64,000 nt of DNA from Rhynchopus sp. YZ270_cl-10 (taxonomy: Eukaryota; Euglenozoa; Diplonemea; Diplonemida; Diplonemidae). Positions 23,575-33,901 of this stretch are shown piece by piece; positions within the stretch are counted from its first letter, which is position 1, and the number at the start of each line of letters is the position of its first letter. A program made the position numbers and the translations under genes. The stretch lies in assembly GCA_964035575.1 (NCBI GenBank), contig OZ037905.1:893001-957000 (forward strand). Reading direction: 5' to 3'. The notes under the pieces were generated by a model. The model did not search any database and was not told the origin of the DNA. It was given only the letters and a program-made list of their open reading frames with translations.

Positions 23575-24654
23575 TCAAGACAGGTGTGAGATGTCAACAA
23601 TCTCAACACCCTCCTCCCCGCCGTATATCACCACACCACCACAGCTGCTGATTGCAAGACCGTAAGAATGGCTATCAAAGTCACGACATATCAGTTCCGC
23701 TGTTGAGATGGACCAAACGCACAAGGTCTCGGAAGAGTCGGCAGCAACAACGTCGTTGGACAGAGCAACTTCAGGCCAGTCGTTTTCTGAGACGTCTTCA
23801 AATACACATTCACCTGTTTCAATGTTCCTGACACGCACACATTTGTTGCAACATGCTGCAATGAAACGCTGGTTTGGTGACAGTGCCACAGAACGAACAT
23901 TCGCAGGGAATGTAAGAACAAGCACCTCCACCCCTGTCGTGTAGTCCCAGATGGTGACATCTTTGCTGTAATTTCCAAACATCGCCACCCTGTCGCCTGT
24001 CACAACCATCACGGCCGCGCCAGACACAATGTGGCTCCATTCATGCACAAGAACGCCTGTTGCAATGTCCCACACCTGCAAACCCTTCGTGCAGCACGAC
24101 AACAGCTTTGTTCCACAGGGTGACCATGCCGTGGCCCACCTCACGACACCTTCATCACCAAAGGAGTGCTTCAATGCACCTGTCTTCACGTCATGAACTT
24201 CAGCACAGGCCTCGTTCTCGTGTATGAATGAGATCCACTCACTGCAAGGTGAGAAAGCGGGTTTCACCGAAAAGTCGCAAGGGAAGCGGCACAGACACTC
24301 ATGTGTTTCCGTGTCGAAGATGGACACAAAATCGTCGCGATGCATCACTGCAAGGTACCTGTCACACGGGGAGAGTGTCAGGGAGCATATCATCACCGAA
24401 ACTTCTATATCCCCAGGAGTGATGATGGCACCAGTGCAGTACAGCTCAACGGCACATCCCTCATCCATCTCCGTGTCGCAGATGCGCAAGTCGTCGTTGC
24501 CGATGTCGCCACCGCCTCTCATCCGCACACCAACATGCCGAGCACGTGGCACGCCAAGCTCCGCAACAAGCTTCCCCTTCATTTGTGCAAGGGTGGCACT
24601 CCTGTCCACTTCTATCACACAGCTTGCAGACTCGAAGTGTCCTGTGATGTCCAT
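23575..24654 (-). CDS. UBL-WD40 protein, array copy 4
   Basis: A single exon of 359 residues, the first copy of the array in the direction of transcription. It keeps the UBL domain and the propeller scaffold; loops read MHRDDF, CDFSVK, HENEA, VVRWA, VSGAA, NYSKD, FPANVRS and CCNKC. Blade 6-7 is shorter (SISTAELICRDF for SISTGKQLLCRHF). Similarity to the other copies stops about 25 bp upstream of the ATG, so this end marks the upstream boundary of the tandem array. Confidence 0.92.
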   Translation of the reverse strand: MDITGHFESASCVIEVDRSATLAQMKGKLVAELGVPRARHVGVRMRGGGDIGNDDLRICDTEMDEGCAVELYCTGAIITPGDIEVSVMICSLTLSPCDRYLAVMHRDDFVSIFDTETHECLCRFPCDFSVKPAFSPCSEWISFIHENEACAEVHDVKTGALKHSFGDEGVVRWATAWSPCGTKLLSCCTKGLQVWDIATGVLVHEWSHIVSGAAVMVVTGDRVAMFGNYSKDVTIWDYTTGVEVLVLTFPANVRSVALSPNQRFIAACCNKCVRVRNIETGECVFEDVSENDWPEVALSNDVVAADSSETLCVWSISTAELICRDFDSHSYGLAISSCGGVVIYGGEEGVEIVDISHLS

Positions 24655-24920
24655 GTTCAGGGGGAGTAACTCTGTTCTGTGGGAATGGTGTGAAATGCCA
24701 GGGTACCGGAGGAGAAAATATTTTCAGGGGCTCGGAAAGAGCTGCGATGAAGACGAGATGGACACCACTTCGGGTTAAGACGAGAACGACAATAAGAAGA
24801 GATAGGTGAATGGTATTTCCTTGGTAAAAGTGCCTGGAAATGCCAAAAAGTGAAGAATTTTACACTTTTACTTTTGAGCTGTTTTTGCGGTCAAAGATCT
24901 GAATGCTGAGTGCGATTTAA

Positions 24921-25913
24921 CCCTTTATGGACCAAGAGGATATATATATCCACGAAAATGCTTAACATGGCTTCTACTCGGACTTTTTCAGCGATTTTTT
25001 TTTTAGTGGAAAGATTTGATGTGAAATCTTTCCAAAGAAGCAAGATTCAATTTATTTTGACACTCTCATACACTGTCACCAAATCGAGGCATTTCCAAAT
25101 TTTCGACTTTTTCGGGTATATTTTGGGAATAAAGTACTATTCTGACGAGCTTGAGTCATCAGAGGATTCAAACTTTGGTGTGAAGGGAACCATTTTGCAC
25201 GGTTTTCATAACAAAACTAAAATAATGGAAAATATCTGCGACTGGGCAAAGTAACACTCGTCGTAGCAGTTCCTGACCCTGAACTGGCTGTGCCTCTTCT
25301 CCGTGTATTTATTGCCCTTTGTCTTTTGAGGGACATTGTACAAAAGAAGCTGTATCAACACAGTCAAGGTACAGAGACACTGGCAGGAGGGTGTTGGTCG
25401 ACAACTTCTTCTTGCTTGGGAAACAGGCGGCTAAAAGCAGATTACATGTGCGGGGGATGCGGCGTTCAACACCAGGCCAAGTTGGCCAAAAGTCCCAAAA
25501 GCCCCAACTTTTGTACTGTCCAACCTCTTTACAATTACGGTATATTTAGCTGGTTGATACCTTCTCTCCATGCAGTGAGACATTATCTACTAGGACTTTT
25601 TGATCGATTTTTTTTTTCTTTTGAAAGATTTTGAACCGATCTTTCAAATAAAGCCATTTTCGAATACCGAAAAAACAGGTGCGCAGCCGGAATAATTTTT
25701 TTCTTCGAAATTTTCAGGGGAAAATATCAGCTCTCCTCAATTTTCCATTTTCCATTTTTCTCATTTTATTTCGATTTCTGCTCCATTTGAAAGATCTGCT
25801 CGAAATCTTTCAATTGCGGCCAGGTACGATCAAAAATATGCATCGGATCTCATTTTACCTATGTGAGAGACAATCATAGCAAATCGCAAAATACGGCCGT
25901 GGTCCATAAAGGG
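24921..25913. mobile_element. piggyBac-like element, 993 bp, transposase decayed or absent
   Basis: The inverted ends are CCCTTTATGGACCA and TGGTCCATAAAGGG. TTAA precedes the left end (24917-24920) and TTA follows the right end, where a second element has inserted. CCCT-type ends in a TTAA target are diagnostic of piggyBac. Plus-strand frames inside (24955-25254, then 25290-25634) include DELESSEDSNFG, LLRVFIALCLLRDIV and CGGCGVQHQAKL, loosely like an acidic N-terminus, the start of a transposase domain and a Cys-rich tail, but too eroded to confirm. Confidence 0.75.
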
Positions 25914-25916
25914 TTA

Positions 25917-26421
25917 CTGGGGGGGGCCGAATAGTAGACCCCGGGTCCACTATTAGGCGAACCGACGGGTATAAATCGGGGGTCTCAGAAAAAAAAATTT
26001 TTTTTTCCAAGTTGAATAGTAGACCCCCCCTAAATAGTAGACCCCCCCAAAATTTTTTTTCTGTATTTTTACTAAAACCCTCCTGTCGATGAGGCTGATA
26101 GGGTGTGTCAAAATATACTGATTTTTGCTTCTTTGGAAAGATTTGTCACAAAATCTATCCAAAGAAAGAAAAATCAATTTGAAATTTGTAGTTGATCCCC
26201 TCTAAAATTTTTCCGCGACTTCCGCAAAAAGTCAAAAAAAACGAAAACCTGGGGGGGGTCCACTATTCAGCGGAAAAAAAAATTTTCCCCCAGAATTTCT
26301 CAGGGGGGGGTCCACTATTCAAAGGAAAAAAAATTTAAAAAAACCCAGAATTCCCAGGGGGGGTCTACTATTCAAGGGGGGTCTACTATTCAGGGGGGGT
26401 CCACTATTCGGCCCCCCCCAG
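25917..26421. mobile_element. TA-target element with C/G-rich inverted ends and repeated GGGGTCYACTATTC units
   Basis: The ends are CTGGGGGGGGCCGAATAGT and its inverse ACTATTCGGCCCCCCCCAG, flanked by TA on both sides (25915-25916 and 26422-26423). About nine copies of GGGGTCYACTATTC or its inverse cluster inside each end. The non-repeat interior (26050-26260) is AT-rich and has no coding capacity. A TA duplication suggests a Tc1/mariner-type target; the superfamily is not established. Confidence 0.7.
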
Positions 26422-26863
26422 TAAAAAAAAAAAATTTTTTTTTTGAGCCCAAGGCAATGCTAAGCGACCCGAAAGAAACACCTCGAAGCGGTGTAAAGAA
26501 GGTACTATACGTTGGTACCATGCAAAAAAGGAGGATGGAAAAAAGAAATAACAAAAATACATCAATGCCCTTTTATTTGGTAGCGATGAAATGGCGTACA
26601 GAGGGGGAGGGAGGGTAGGGGGTGTTGGGAGGGAGAAGCTGTCAAAAAAAATACGACGCTTTGTACGAGGCAGCGGAGAAAAAAAGAGGAAATGTTGAAT
26701 AATGCAGGTAACTCCTGGAAGAGCAATGCCGGTCGTGGCTGTGTATTCTGATAGGTTTATGTATTACGTGATCGTAAAAAACATTTGGACCATATTGAGT
26801 ACCAAATTCTCTAAAAATCGGGGGGAAAAAAAGAGAAAAAAAAGAGAAAAAAAACCCTCTCCA

Positions 26864-26935
26864 TCCTCGGTAGTATAGAGTTCAGTATTTCCGCCTGTCA
26901 CGCGGAAGGCCCGGGTTCAATTCCCGGCCGGGGAG
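26864..26935 (+). tRNA. tRNA-Asp (anticodon GTC)
   Basis: A 72-nt cloverleaf. The acceptor stem pairs TCCTCGG with CCGGGGA (one U-G), the D-arm region is TAGTATAGAGTTCAGTA, the anticodon arm is TCCGC-CTGTCAC-GCGGA with anticodon GTC, and the T-arm is CCGGG-TTCAATT-CCCGG. The discriminator is G (26935), as usual for tRNA-Asp. CCA follows directly at 26936-26938. It is the only clear plus-strand gene in the window and needs no intron. Polymerase III boxes are internal; a clear 3' T run is not seen nearby. Confidence 0.95.
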
Positions 26936-27561
26936 CCAATGGACTGGACGTTAAATTGCATCCTCCTGAAACTCTATGAAGGTATACCTGAGGGTAAAAA
27001 GGTGCTCTTGGTTGAGAGTCAGAAATCCCACAAAAAAAAAAAAAAAAAAATGTTGCTCAGAGACCTTGTCAATACGGATCAAAACTCTGTTTTCCCGACC
27101 TAACGTTTTCCGACCAAACCCATCACAATATATGATACATCCCCCCATCAGTACACACTAGGTGTGGAAGTCGCTCTTTCAAAACAATATTTTTTTGTGT
27201 GCATTTTTCTAACATATAAAGAACAGCTAGGTGATGGGACAAGAGCGGGGTGGTGGGGGGAGTGAAGAAATGGTAGTTTAAACTAAAAACGCATCTCAGT
27301 CGAGCCTCATGCAAAAGGTGGGACTTAGGTATTCTGTACCGTAAACAGAACGGAGGCGGTTCACAACCGCTAGGCGAATCACGCGACCTCTTCTCACCTC
27401 AGCCTTTTTAACGGCCAAAAAAGAAGAAATATGAATTCACCTCTCACCCTCATCCATCAGACTCAATATTGACACACACACACCGAGCTCGCATTGGGTA
27501 AGAGCGAGTCAATGCGCAGAAAGCCCGCAATGCATTTCTTCATCCCCCCGCACCCCTCTCC

Positions 27562-27668
27562 ACGGTGAAGTAAATAACTTGACTTTGTGGTTTTAGTTGT
27601 GGTTACACCGTTGGCTTACAACGGTGAAACCACAAAGTAAAACCAAGTCAAGTCATTCACTTCACCGT
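27562..27668. mobile_element. 107-bp hairpin MITE with ACGGTGAAGT ends
   Basis: The left end ACGGTGAAGTAAATAACTTG and right end CAAGTCATTCACTTCACCGT are inverted copies, and inner segments GACTTTGTGGTTTTAG and AAACCACAAAGTAAAAC pair as well, so nearly the whole unit can fold into one hairpin. No coding capacity. Confidence 0.7.
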
Positions 27669-27886
27669 CGTGTGAAGAGTGAAGTAATTGGGCGGAAGGG
27701 TTCATAAAACAAAAAATAAAAAATCTACGGGGTGGGGAAGGTTGTGGAAGTACACGGGGGGTGGGTGGGTTTATTGTGTTGGAAATTGTTTGGAGGAAAG
27801 TGTTCAAGCCTAATAGTAAAGCAGGAAACGCACACTTTTTAGTGAGTTTTTTTTTGTATTTTTTTTTTTTTTTTGAAAATCTTGTT

Positions 27887-28841
27887 CAGGGCAGGAGCTT
27901 GGAATATGGGTTTGGGGCAAAATCGGGTCAAATTCTGTTAAATCGGGTCAGGTCCCGAGCTTTTCCGCCTTCGGCGGAAAAGCTCTTGTGAAGACACATG
28001 CAGAATGAGAAGGCGCGTTTCACAAAATGGTACACGTTGATGATACACAAATGTTGCACCACCCCCGCGGAATGCATGTTGCCCTTGACACTGGCGATGA
28101 GGTCATCAAGGTAGGGTTGCGCAATGGAGGTGTGGAATGTGTGTAGGCCCTCGCCAGTTCAGGTACTTTCTCTGGGCGGGTGTCCCCTTCGAGCAAATGT
28201 CGGAGGGCGTTCCGAATATCTGGATCGTCAGCTCGCGCCAGTAACCAAACCCGTTGATGTCCAAGCAAGCGCTTTTGATTTCGTCGTCGGTGGCGAGGTT
28301 TTGCGCTTGGTGGCCTTTTTTAAAAACCCGGTACGTGTCTTTAAGAAGGGTGCAGGTGGCGCCTATGACCGGGTGAAGCGGTGGCGGTTACACACTGTAT
28401 GTTCAGGCAGTGTACCTGACACCACACCCAGATGGAGTGCCAGTTTTTCCAACCGCGTACAAAAAAACTGAACGCCCCCTTGTTTGCCTCGCATAAGGTT
28501 GCACCCGTCTGTTGCGATCCCATATTATTTTGCCCAAAGGTGGGACCTAACGGCTAGGTTAGGGGACATCCCTCTTGGGTTCGGGTTTGATCGGGGTGGA
28601 GCGCGCGTATGAGGGCATTCTGGCTTCTTTGAGCTTCGTGCTCGTCGCGATGGGGTCACATAGCAGTTCCTCATCCTTCTCAGACCCCCTCATGCGACAA
28701 GTAGAGTACCCTATTTTTTTGATTTTTTCCCTCAAAAATCTATAGTTTTTTTTTTTTTTTTTGCCCTGACCCGTTTTTTTCTATGGGGCCTAAGGAAATT
28801 GGGTCAATCTGACCCGATTTAACCCCCAAGCTCCTCCCCTG
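27887..28841. mobile_element. hAT-type element, 955 bp
   Basis: The ends CAGGGCAGGAGCTTGG and CCAAGCTCCTCCCCTG are imperfect inverted repeats flanked by an exact 8-bp duplication ATCTTGTT (27879-27886 and 28842-28849). Subterminal AATCGGGTCA / TGACCCGATT repeats occur near both ends. The GC-rich interior (about 28020-28560) has short frames on both strands with no domain that I recognise; it may be a decayed transposase or captured sequence. Confidence 0.85.
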
Positions 28842-29466
28842 ATCTTGTTTTAGTAGTGGAACACCAAAGGGGGTGTGTAGACACCATAGTTTTAGTTAAT
28901 AGGGCACGCAGAGATTGTAGCTTTACTCACAGAAGTTCACTCATTGTGAAAAGGAGACTCAAAAAAAAATAATAAAATGGGGGAAACAAAAATAAATAGA
29001 TGTACAAATGCACACGTCTTCAAAAAAAAAAAAAGGTGTGCCTTCTTGAAATACAAAGCCCTCTCGTGACAATGTACCTTCCGTGTAACCAAAAAAAGAG
29101 CATTCCAACAAAAGGTTGAGATGTCCTTACCGAAGTCACCTTGAGAAACAAATACACGGGTTTTTTTAAAAAAAATTTTTTTTTTTTTTGGAACAAGGGG
29201 CGTTATAATGGCAGTTGTCTGTGCAAAATATGCCATACGTCACCTATTTACGTGATCGACAATGCGCACCATTTGTTTGATTTTTTTTGAGGTTCTGCCC
29301 CTCCCTCCTCCCCCTTCATTTCCGAAGGAAAGTCATTCCTAAGCCACAAAAGGAGCGTTGGTGAAGGAGAGGGTAATAAAGGTGGGTTGGAAGGATGGGC
29401 ATCAAAAAAAAAAAAAAAAACAAACAAACAAAAACACATAGATATATGGGACATTGGTTGGGACTA

Positions 29467-29671
29467 CAGTGAGCCGCGCCGGATGCGGGATGCGTTTTAT
29501 TACGGGTGGCTTAATTAAGGGTGGCTATTGGGTCCACCCTTGCAGTCGTCCAAATACGTTTGGCAAAGTTAAGGATTTTTTGGGGTAAATTTGGCGACTG
29601 TTGTTGGACACCAAACATATTTTGGAGTAATTTTAAATTTTCGACACAACCCGTAACGGAGCGACTCACTG
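29467..29671. mobile_element. 205-bp TA-target MITE with CAGTGAGYCGC ends
   Basis: The left end CAGTGAGCCGC and right end GCGACTCACTG are inverted repeats flanked by TA at both sides. This is consistent with a Tc1/mariner-type non-autonomous element. No open frame. Confidence 0.7.
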
Positions 29672-30202
29672 TAACCTGTCTTTAGAGGGGGGGAAAAAAG
29701 TGAGGGGAAGGGGTCGTGTCTGTGACAAGGCCTGCCTTCTATGGCAGCATTTGCACATAAAAACCCTTGAAAACAGACTAGTAAAAACTAAAGAAATTTG
29801 ACTTGAAATACAAAGCCGTCTCATGAACAGAGTACCTTACCAGAAGGAGAAAGATTGAAAATGCAAAAAAAATGCAGAAAATGCATCTACAACAATGCTC
29901 ACAACCGGCGCACATAAGCACTGCTTCTCCACGGGTTATCGAACCCCAGAGAGCACTTCATTGGCATGTACAACAAAAGAAAACGTTTGAATAAGATGAA
30001 CCTAAGACTGGCCACCTGAATAGGAGAGGGGCTCACTTCGATAAAAAAAAAAGCGTGCAAAAAAAAAAAGAGGTTTCGTTCCTTTTTTTTCCCCGTTACT
30101 TTGCCCTCCCCCCTTGAAAATGAACAGTCAATTATACTTGGGAGAGTGGCACCACTCACATACAGCATATGATAGAGTCACGCCACAAAAGATAAAAAAA
30201 AA

Positions 30203-32438
30203 GGAGAAAAGTTCGATTTCGGCCTCGAAAATTACCGTGACACCGATTTGTCACGGAATTTTGTCACGGAATTTTTTTGAAAGATTCGATTTCGTGACAA
30301 AAAAAAATCGATTTCGTGACAAACCAATTTTTTCATTGACACACAAAATTCGATTTCGTGACAAACCGATTTTTTCATTGACAAAAAAAAATTCGATTTC
30401 GTGACAAATCCAAAAATTCAGTGACAAAAAAATGTCAATGAAAAAATGGATTTTGTCAAGGAAACCGAACTTTTTGTCACGGAAAAAGTCGTGACAGAAA
30501 TGGATTTTGTCAAGGAAACCAAACTTTTTGTCACGGAAAAAGTCGTGACAGGGCACTGGGTACTGGGTACACTGGATACAAGGATAAAAGTCGTGAAAGA
30601 GCAACCACAGCTCCACATGACAAACACAAAAGTGTCCAGTCACGTGGGGCATTCATGCACTGAGGAGATAATGATCCAACAATTTACAAGAAAGATTACT
30701 TAACCTACTGCTGGAAATTGCCAGGTCGTAGTAACACACAAAGTGTGCCTCCGTTCGGGAAGACCGGATATTCTAGAGACCAAAAAGGCCTCAAGAATAT
30801 CTTCCGGTAGTCAAGGTATAACCGAATGAACGGCCCAAGACCCCCGTGGAGAAGTTAAATGTGTAATGCTATCAGGTAGAAACTGCGAACACTGTCTTAC
30901 CCTCCTCAATGCATGGTGGAAGATGTCTTTGACAACAAATATCCTGTACCCAGGTACCAGGTTCCCAGACCCACGTAGTACCACGTCGCAGTACTACGCA
31001 AAATTTACCACCAGACCCTGTCTTCGTGCACCTTAAGTACAACGCCGCAGACAGGCCAAACATGCGTTGGACTCAGAGGAATGCCTGCTGTGCAGTGTAT
31101 CAAACATGAGAACCAACTCCCAGCAACAAGGGGCGCCTTTTGGCGGGCGTTGTTGAGGGTGTTTGGGGTGCAAAGTTTTCCACAATTTTGATGCGCGGGT
31201 ACAGAAGTGTTATCTTGTTCTTTCATCTCTAGGAATGTAAATGTCAATCGCGTTTAACTACCACGAGGGCTTGTTCAGTGAACCCACGAGGGGTCGAAGG
31301 GGGTTGGTTATCCCATATCTATCAAAGGTTGTGTCGACCAGGCGAATCCACTATGTTACGCTGTATGATGATAAATCCGAAGAAATAACAGTGCATAGCA
31401 ACTGCAGGAAGTTTGTTAAAAAGAGTGCCTCACGCTACACAAACCACCACCCGCGATTGACTTAGATGTTATAACAAAGAGAATTCAGAACAAAACAACA
31501 CCCTGCCCCATACACACTAAATTGTCATGCTTCAAGAGCATGCCTGGGCCAAAATTACTATGACGAAAAGGCAACAAGACCACCCACAAGGAGTGTGAAT
31601 TGTGCACTGGTTTTCTGGGGGAACAAACAATATTTTCTTGTGTCTAGTCCTCCGGAAGCAGAGGACAGACTTTCCGGAAGGTTTCCAAAGTCGAATTTCT
31701 TGCACTAGCTATGCTCCCTGGTTAATGGCTATAGCAGTGACTGACAAAGTGTTCCCACCCCCCTTTCCACCACCATAATAACCGAACTCTGCTTATCAAA
31801 CCACAATCTGAATCTGCTTCCGTCGCATGCGCTGGTGGATTCGATCTGTTTTGGTGTGTGTAATGGAATGTATGGGTGAGGGTTGGGGTATTAGGTATAG
31901 AAACGTGCGCACCCATTAATTTTTTACCGAATGAAAATGAAATCTGCAATGAGTGTCTGCTGCATATCATTTAGTGGGGCTGGCCTCTGGCCAGAGGCGT
32001 GCAAGCCTGACCGTGTTCGCGATATACTAAGTCTTGCATAATCATAAAGTTATCATACCTTGTGTCTTCAGTCTCTGCCCTTCGGTTTCTAGACAGCTCA
32101 AGAATGGCCTCTTTTGTGTTTGTCAAGTGGCTGTCTGGTCACTTTTCAGTGACTGGCGGGTTGGCTGTCACGACTTTTTCCTTGACAAATTCCATTTTTT
32201 TCAATGACATTTTTTTGTCAATGAAAAAATGGATTTGTCACGAAATCGAATTTTTTTTTGTCAATGAAAAAAGTCATTTGTCACTAAATTGAATTTTGTG
32301 TGTCAATGAAAAAATCGGCTTGTCACGAAATCGATTTTTTTTTGTCACGAAATCGAATCTTTCAAAAAAATTCCGTGACAAAGTACCGTGACAAATCGGT
32401 GTCACGGGTATTTTCGAGGCCGAAATCGAACTTTTCTC
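30203..32438. mobile_element. 2.2-kb element with long, internally repetitive terminal inverted repeats
   Basis: The left arm (about 30203-30551) and right arm (about 32168-32438) are inverted copies beginning GAGAAAAGTTCGATTTCGGC. Each arm is itself made of many short units such as ATTCGATTTCGTGACAAA and TTTTTCATTGACA. The interior (30552-32167) has only short frames on both strands and a hairpin at 30763-30808. I see no transposase motif or clear target duplication. The long repetitive arms suggest a foldback or Mutator-like element. Confidence 0.6.
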
Positions 32439-32572
32439 AAAAAAAAGATAAAAAAAGCTCACAAACGGCACATCTCATCCCCAAAAACTGTTCACAATAC
32501 TTTCCGTTTTTTTTCTCTTTTTCTTTTGACCAGCATTTTCCACCACCACTCATATAAGGGTACTTTACCCTC

Positions 32573-33901
32573 TCATGGAGGAGGCACGCCATCGAACGAC
32601 GCTGCCTCCACCCGCAACGCTGCTACACGCGACTGATGCTCGACCTCTAATCTGTGGATCTCCGTTTCAAGCCATCTCTGGCGCCATTCTTGGTAGTTTG
32701 CACGCCCGAGGTCTGCATGACGTTCGGCACCAGGGGGAGGCAGTACTGGAGACACACCACCACCACCACCACCACCACCATGCACAACACCACCATGCAA
32801 CTGATGAGGAAGCGGAGAAGCTGGAGGCAACGTTTCCGGTGGCGGCGCTTCAGCGGGATATTGCAACGCTCGAGTAGGCGACAACGGAACTTCTGGATAC
32901 CCAGGTACATTAGGGACCGGCTGCAGCAACGGTGTTTCTTGCAGAAACTCCCTAAGGGGTGACTCTGTGTGTACTGTCTGTTCAAATGGCTGCGGGGTTG
33001 ATATTGGGCTTTGCGGCAGCAAATGAGGAACCGGAGCTGGGGTAGCAAGACTCGCCCCGGATGCAGCACCTTGCGCCAGATCTGCCCCCATCTGCGACGC
33101 AGCAGGCGCCCACCGCATTGATTCGCACCGCGAAAACAACCCCCTTACCGTCTCCGGATGCTTCCTCCCCCAGCGTACAAACTGCGCCAAGGAAATCTGC
33201 TCAATATGCCCTGGACAGGACAGATCTACGCTCGCCATGATGCTTCGTACGACCCCTGCATACTCATGCACCCCACGACGCAGCAGCAACGCTCCCAGCT
33301 CCTCCAACTCAATCACCATCGAACTGCCAATACTGCGACTCCTACGGCGTGCATGAGGGGACATCCCTCTCGGCGACGGCGGTGGGGTCCACCTCGCGTT
33401 GGGCGTCGCAAGACAATTAAACACAAACCGGATTTGGTCAAGCAGAGCCCTCCGCGAAGCACTATCAGCTCGAGGAGAACCATGCGTGGTACGGGAAGTG
33501 GACATACTACGGCCTCGTGAAGGGCTTGGACTACCATAGGCTGATCCAGGTCTAGAGAGAGATCCGTCACGTCTCCGACTCCGCCGTTGAAATGCATAAA
33601 GTTGCACCCCAGTAGCGAGCTGCGACTGCCGGACCAGCTTTATCCACATCCCCATCTCCTCGCAGTACGCCGCAAGATGCGACACCTTGAAGTCGACCCC
33701 TTCCTCGGCCTGCATCACAGCCTCACGTTGGTACGCCTGCTCCACCTGGTGTGTCAACTCCCGCAGTGTCGGGCGTGTGGGGAACACGAACCGCATATTC
33801 CTCTTCGCCCCCATCAGGTCCGCCGCGACCAACACCACCAGGTCATTCGCACCTCTCCCCTTCCGACTCGAAGACCGCTTCCTTGGACTAGGAAAATACA
33901 T
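32573..33901 (-). CDS. BILBO1-like protein: N-terminal ubiquitin-fold domain and EF-hand-like region
   Basis: A single exon of 442 residues from the ATG of MYFPSPRKRSS. Residues about 19-106 (LVVLVAADLMGAKRNMRF, FPTRPTLRELTHQVEQAYQ, MGMWIKLVRQSQL, GVQLYAFQR) resemble, from memory, the ubiquitin-like N-terminal domain of the kinetoplastid flagellar-pocket-collar protein BILBO1, including the PT-LREL helix and the final QLYxFQ strand. A Ser/Arg linker follows, then a helical region (RALLDQIRFVFNCLA to SLAQFVRWGRKHPETVRGLF, about 150-270) that could be paired EF-hands without canonical calcium loops. The C-terminal third is Pro-rich with a Gly8 run and ends in a short amphipathic helix (EWRQRWLETEIHRLEVEH). 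A role in the flagellar pocket or cytoskeleton is inferred from the N-terminal match alone. Confidence 0.7.
   Translation of the reverse strand: MYFPSPRKRSSSRKGRGANDLVVLVAADLMGAKRNMRFVFPTRPTLRELTHQVEQAYQREAVMQAEEGVDFKVSHLAAYCEEMGMWIKLVRQSQLATGVQLYAFQRRSRRRDGSLSRPGSAYGSPSPSRGRSMSTSRTTHGSPRADSASRRALLDQIRFVFNCLATPNARWTPPPSPRGMSPHARRRSRSIGSSMVIELEELGALLLRRGVHEYAGVVRSIMASVDLSCPGHIEQISLAQFVRWGRKHPETVRGLFSRCESMRWAPAASQMGADLAQGAASGASLATPAPVPHLLPQSPISTPQPFEQTVHTESPLREFLQETPLLQPVPNVPGYPEVPLSPTRALQYPAEAPPPETLPPASPLPHQLHGGVVHGGGGGGGGVSPVLPPPGAERHADLGRANYQEWRQRWLETEIHRLEVEHQSRVAALRVEAASFDGVPPP

Noticed and set aside
27300-27420. Minus-strand tRNA-His-like stretch with GCGGTTGTGAACCGC
   Set aside because: Only the hairpin is present; the T-arm consensus and an acceptor stem are missing.
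30700-30880. Possible 5S rRNA or other structured RNA with GAAGTTAAA-like words
   Set aside because: Only one short hairpin folds; the 5S helices and loop A/E sequences are absent, and the segment lies inside a transposon.
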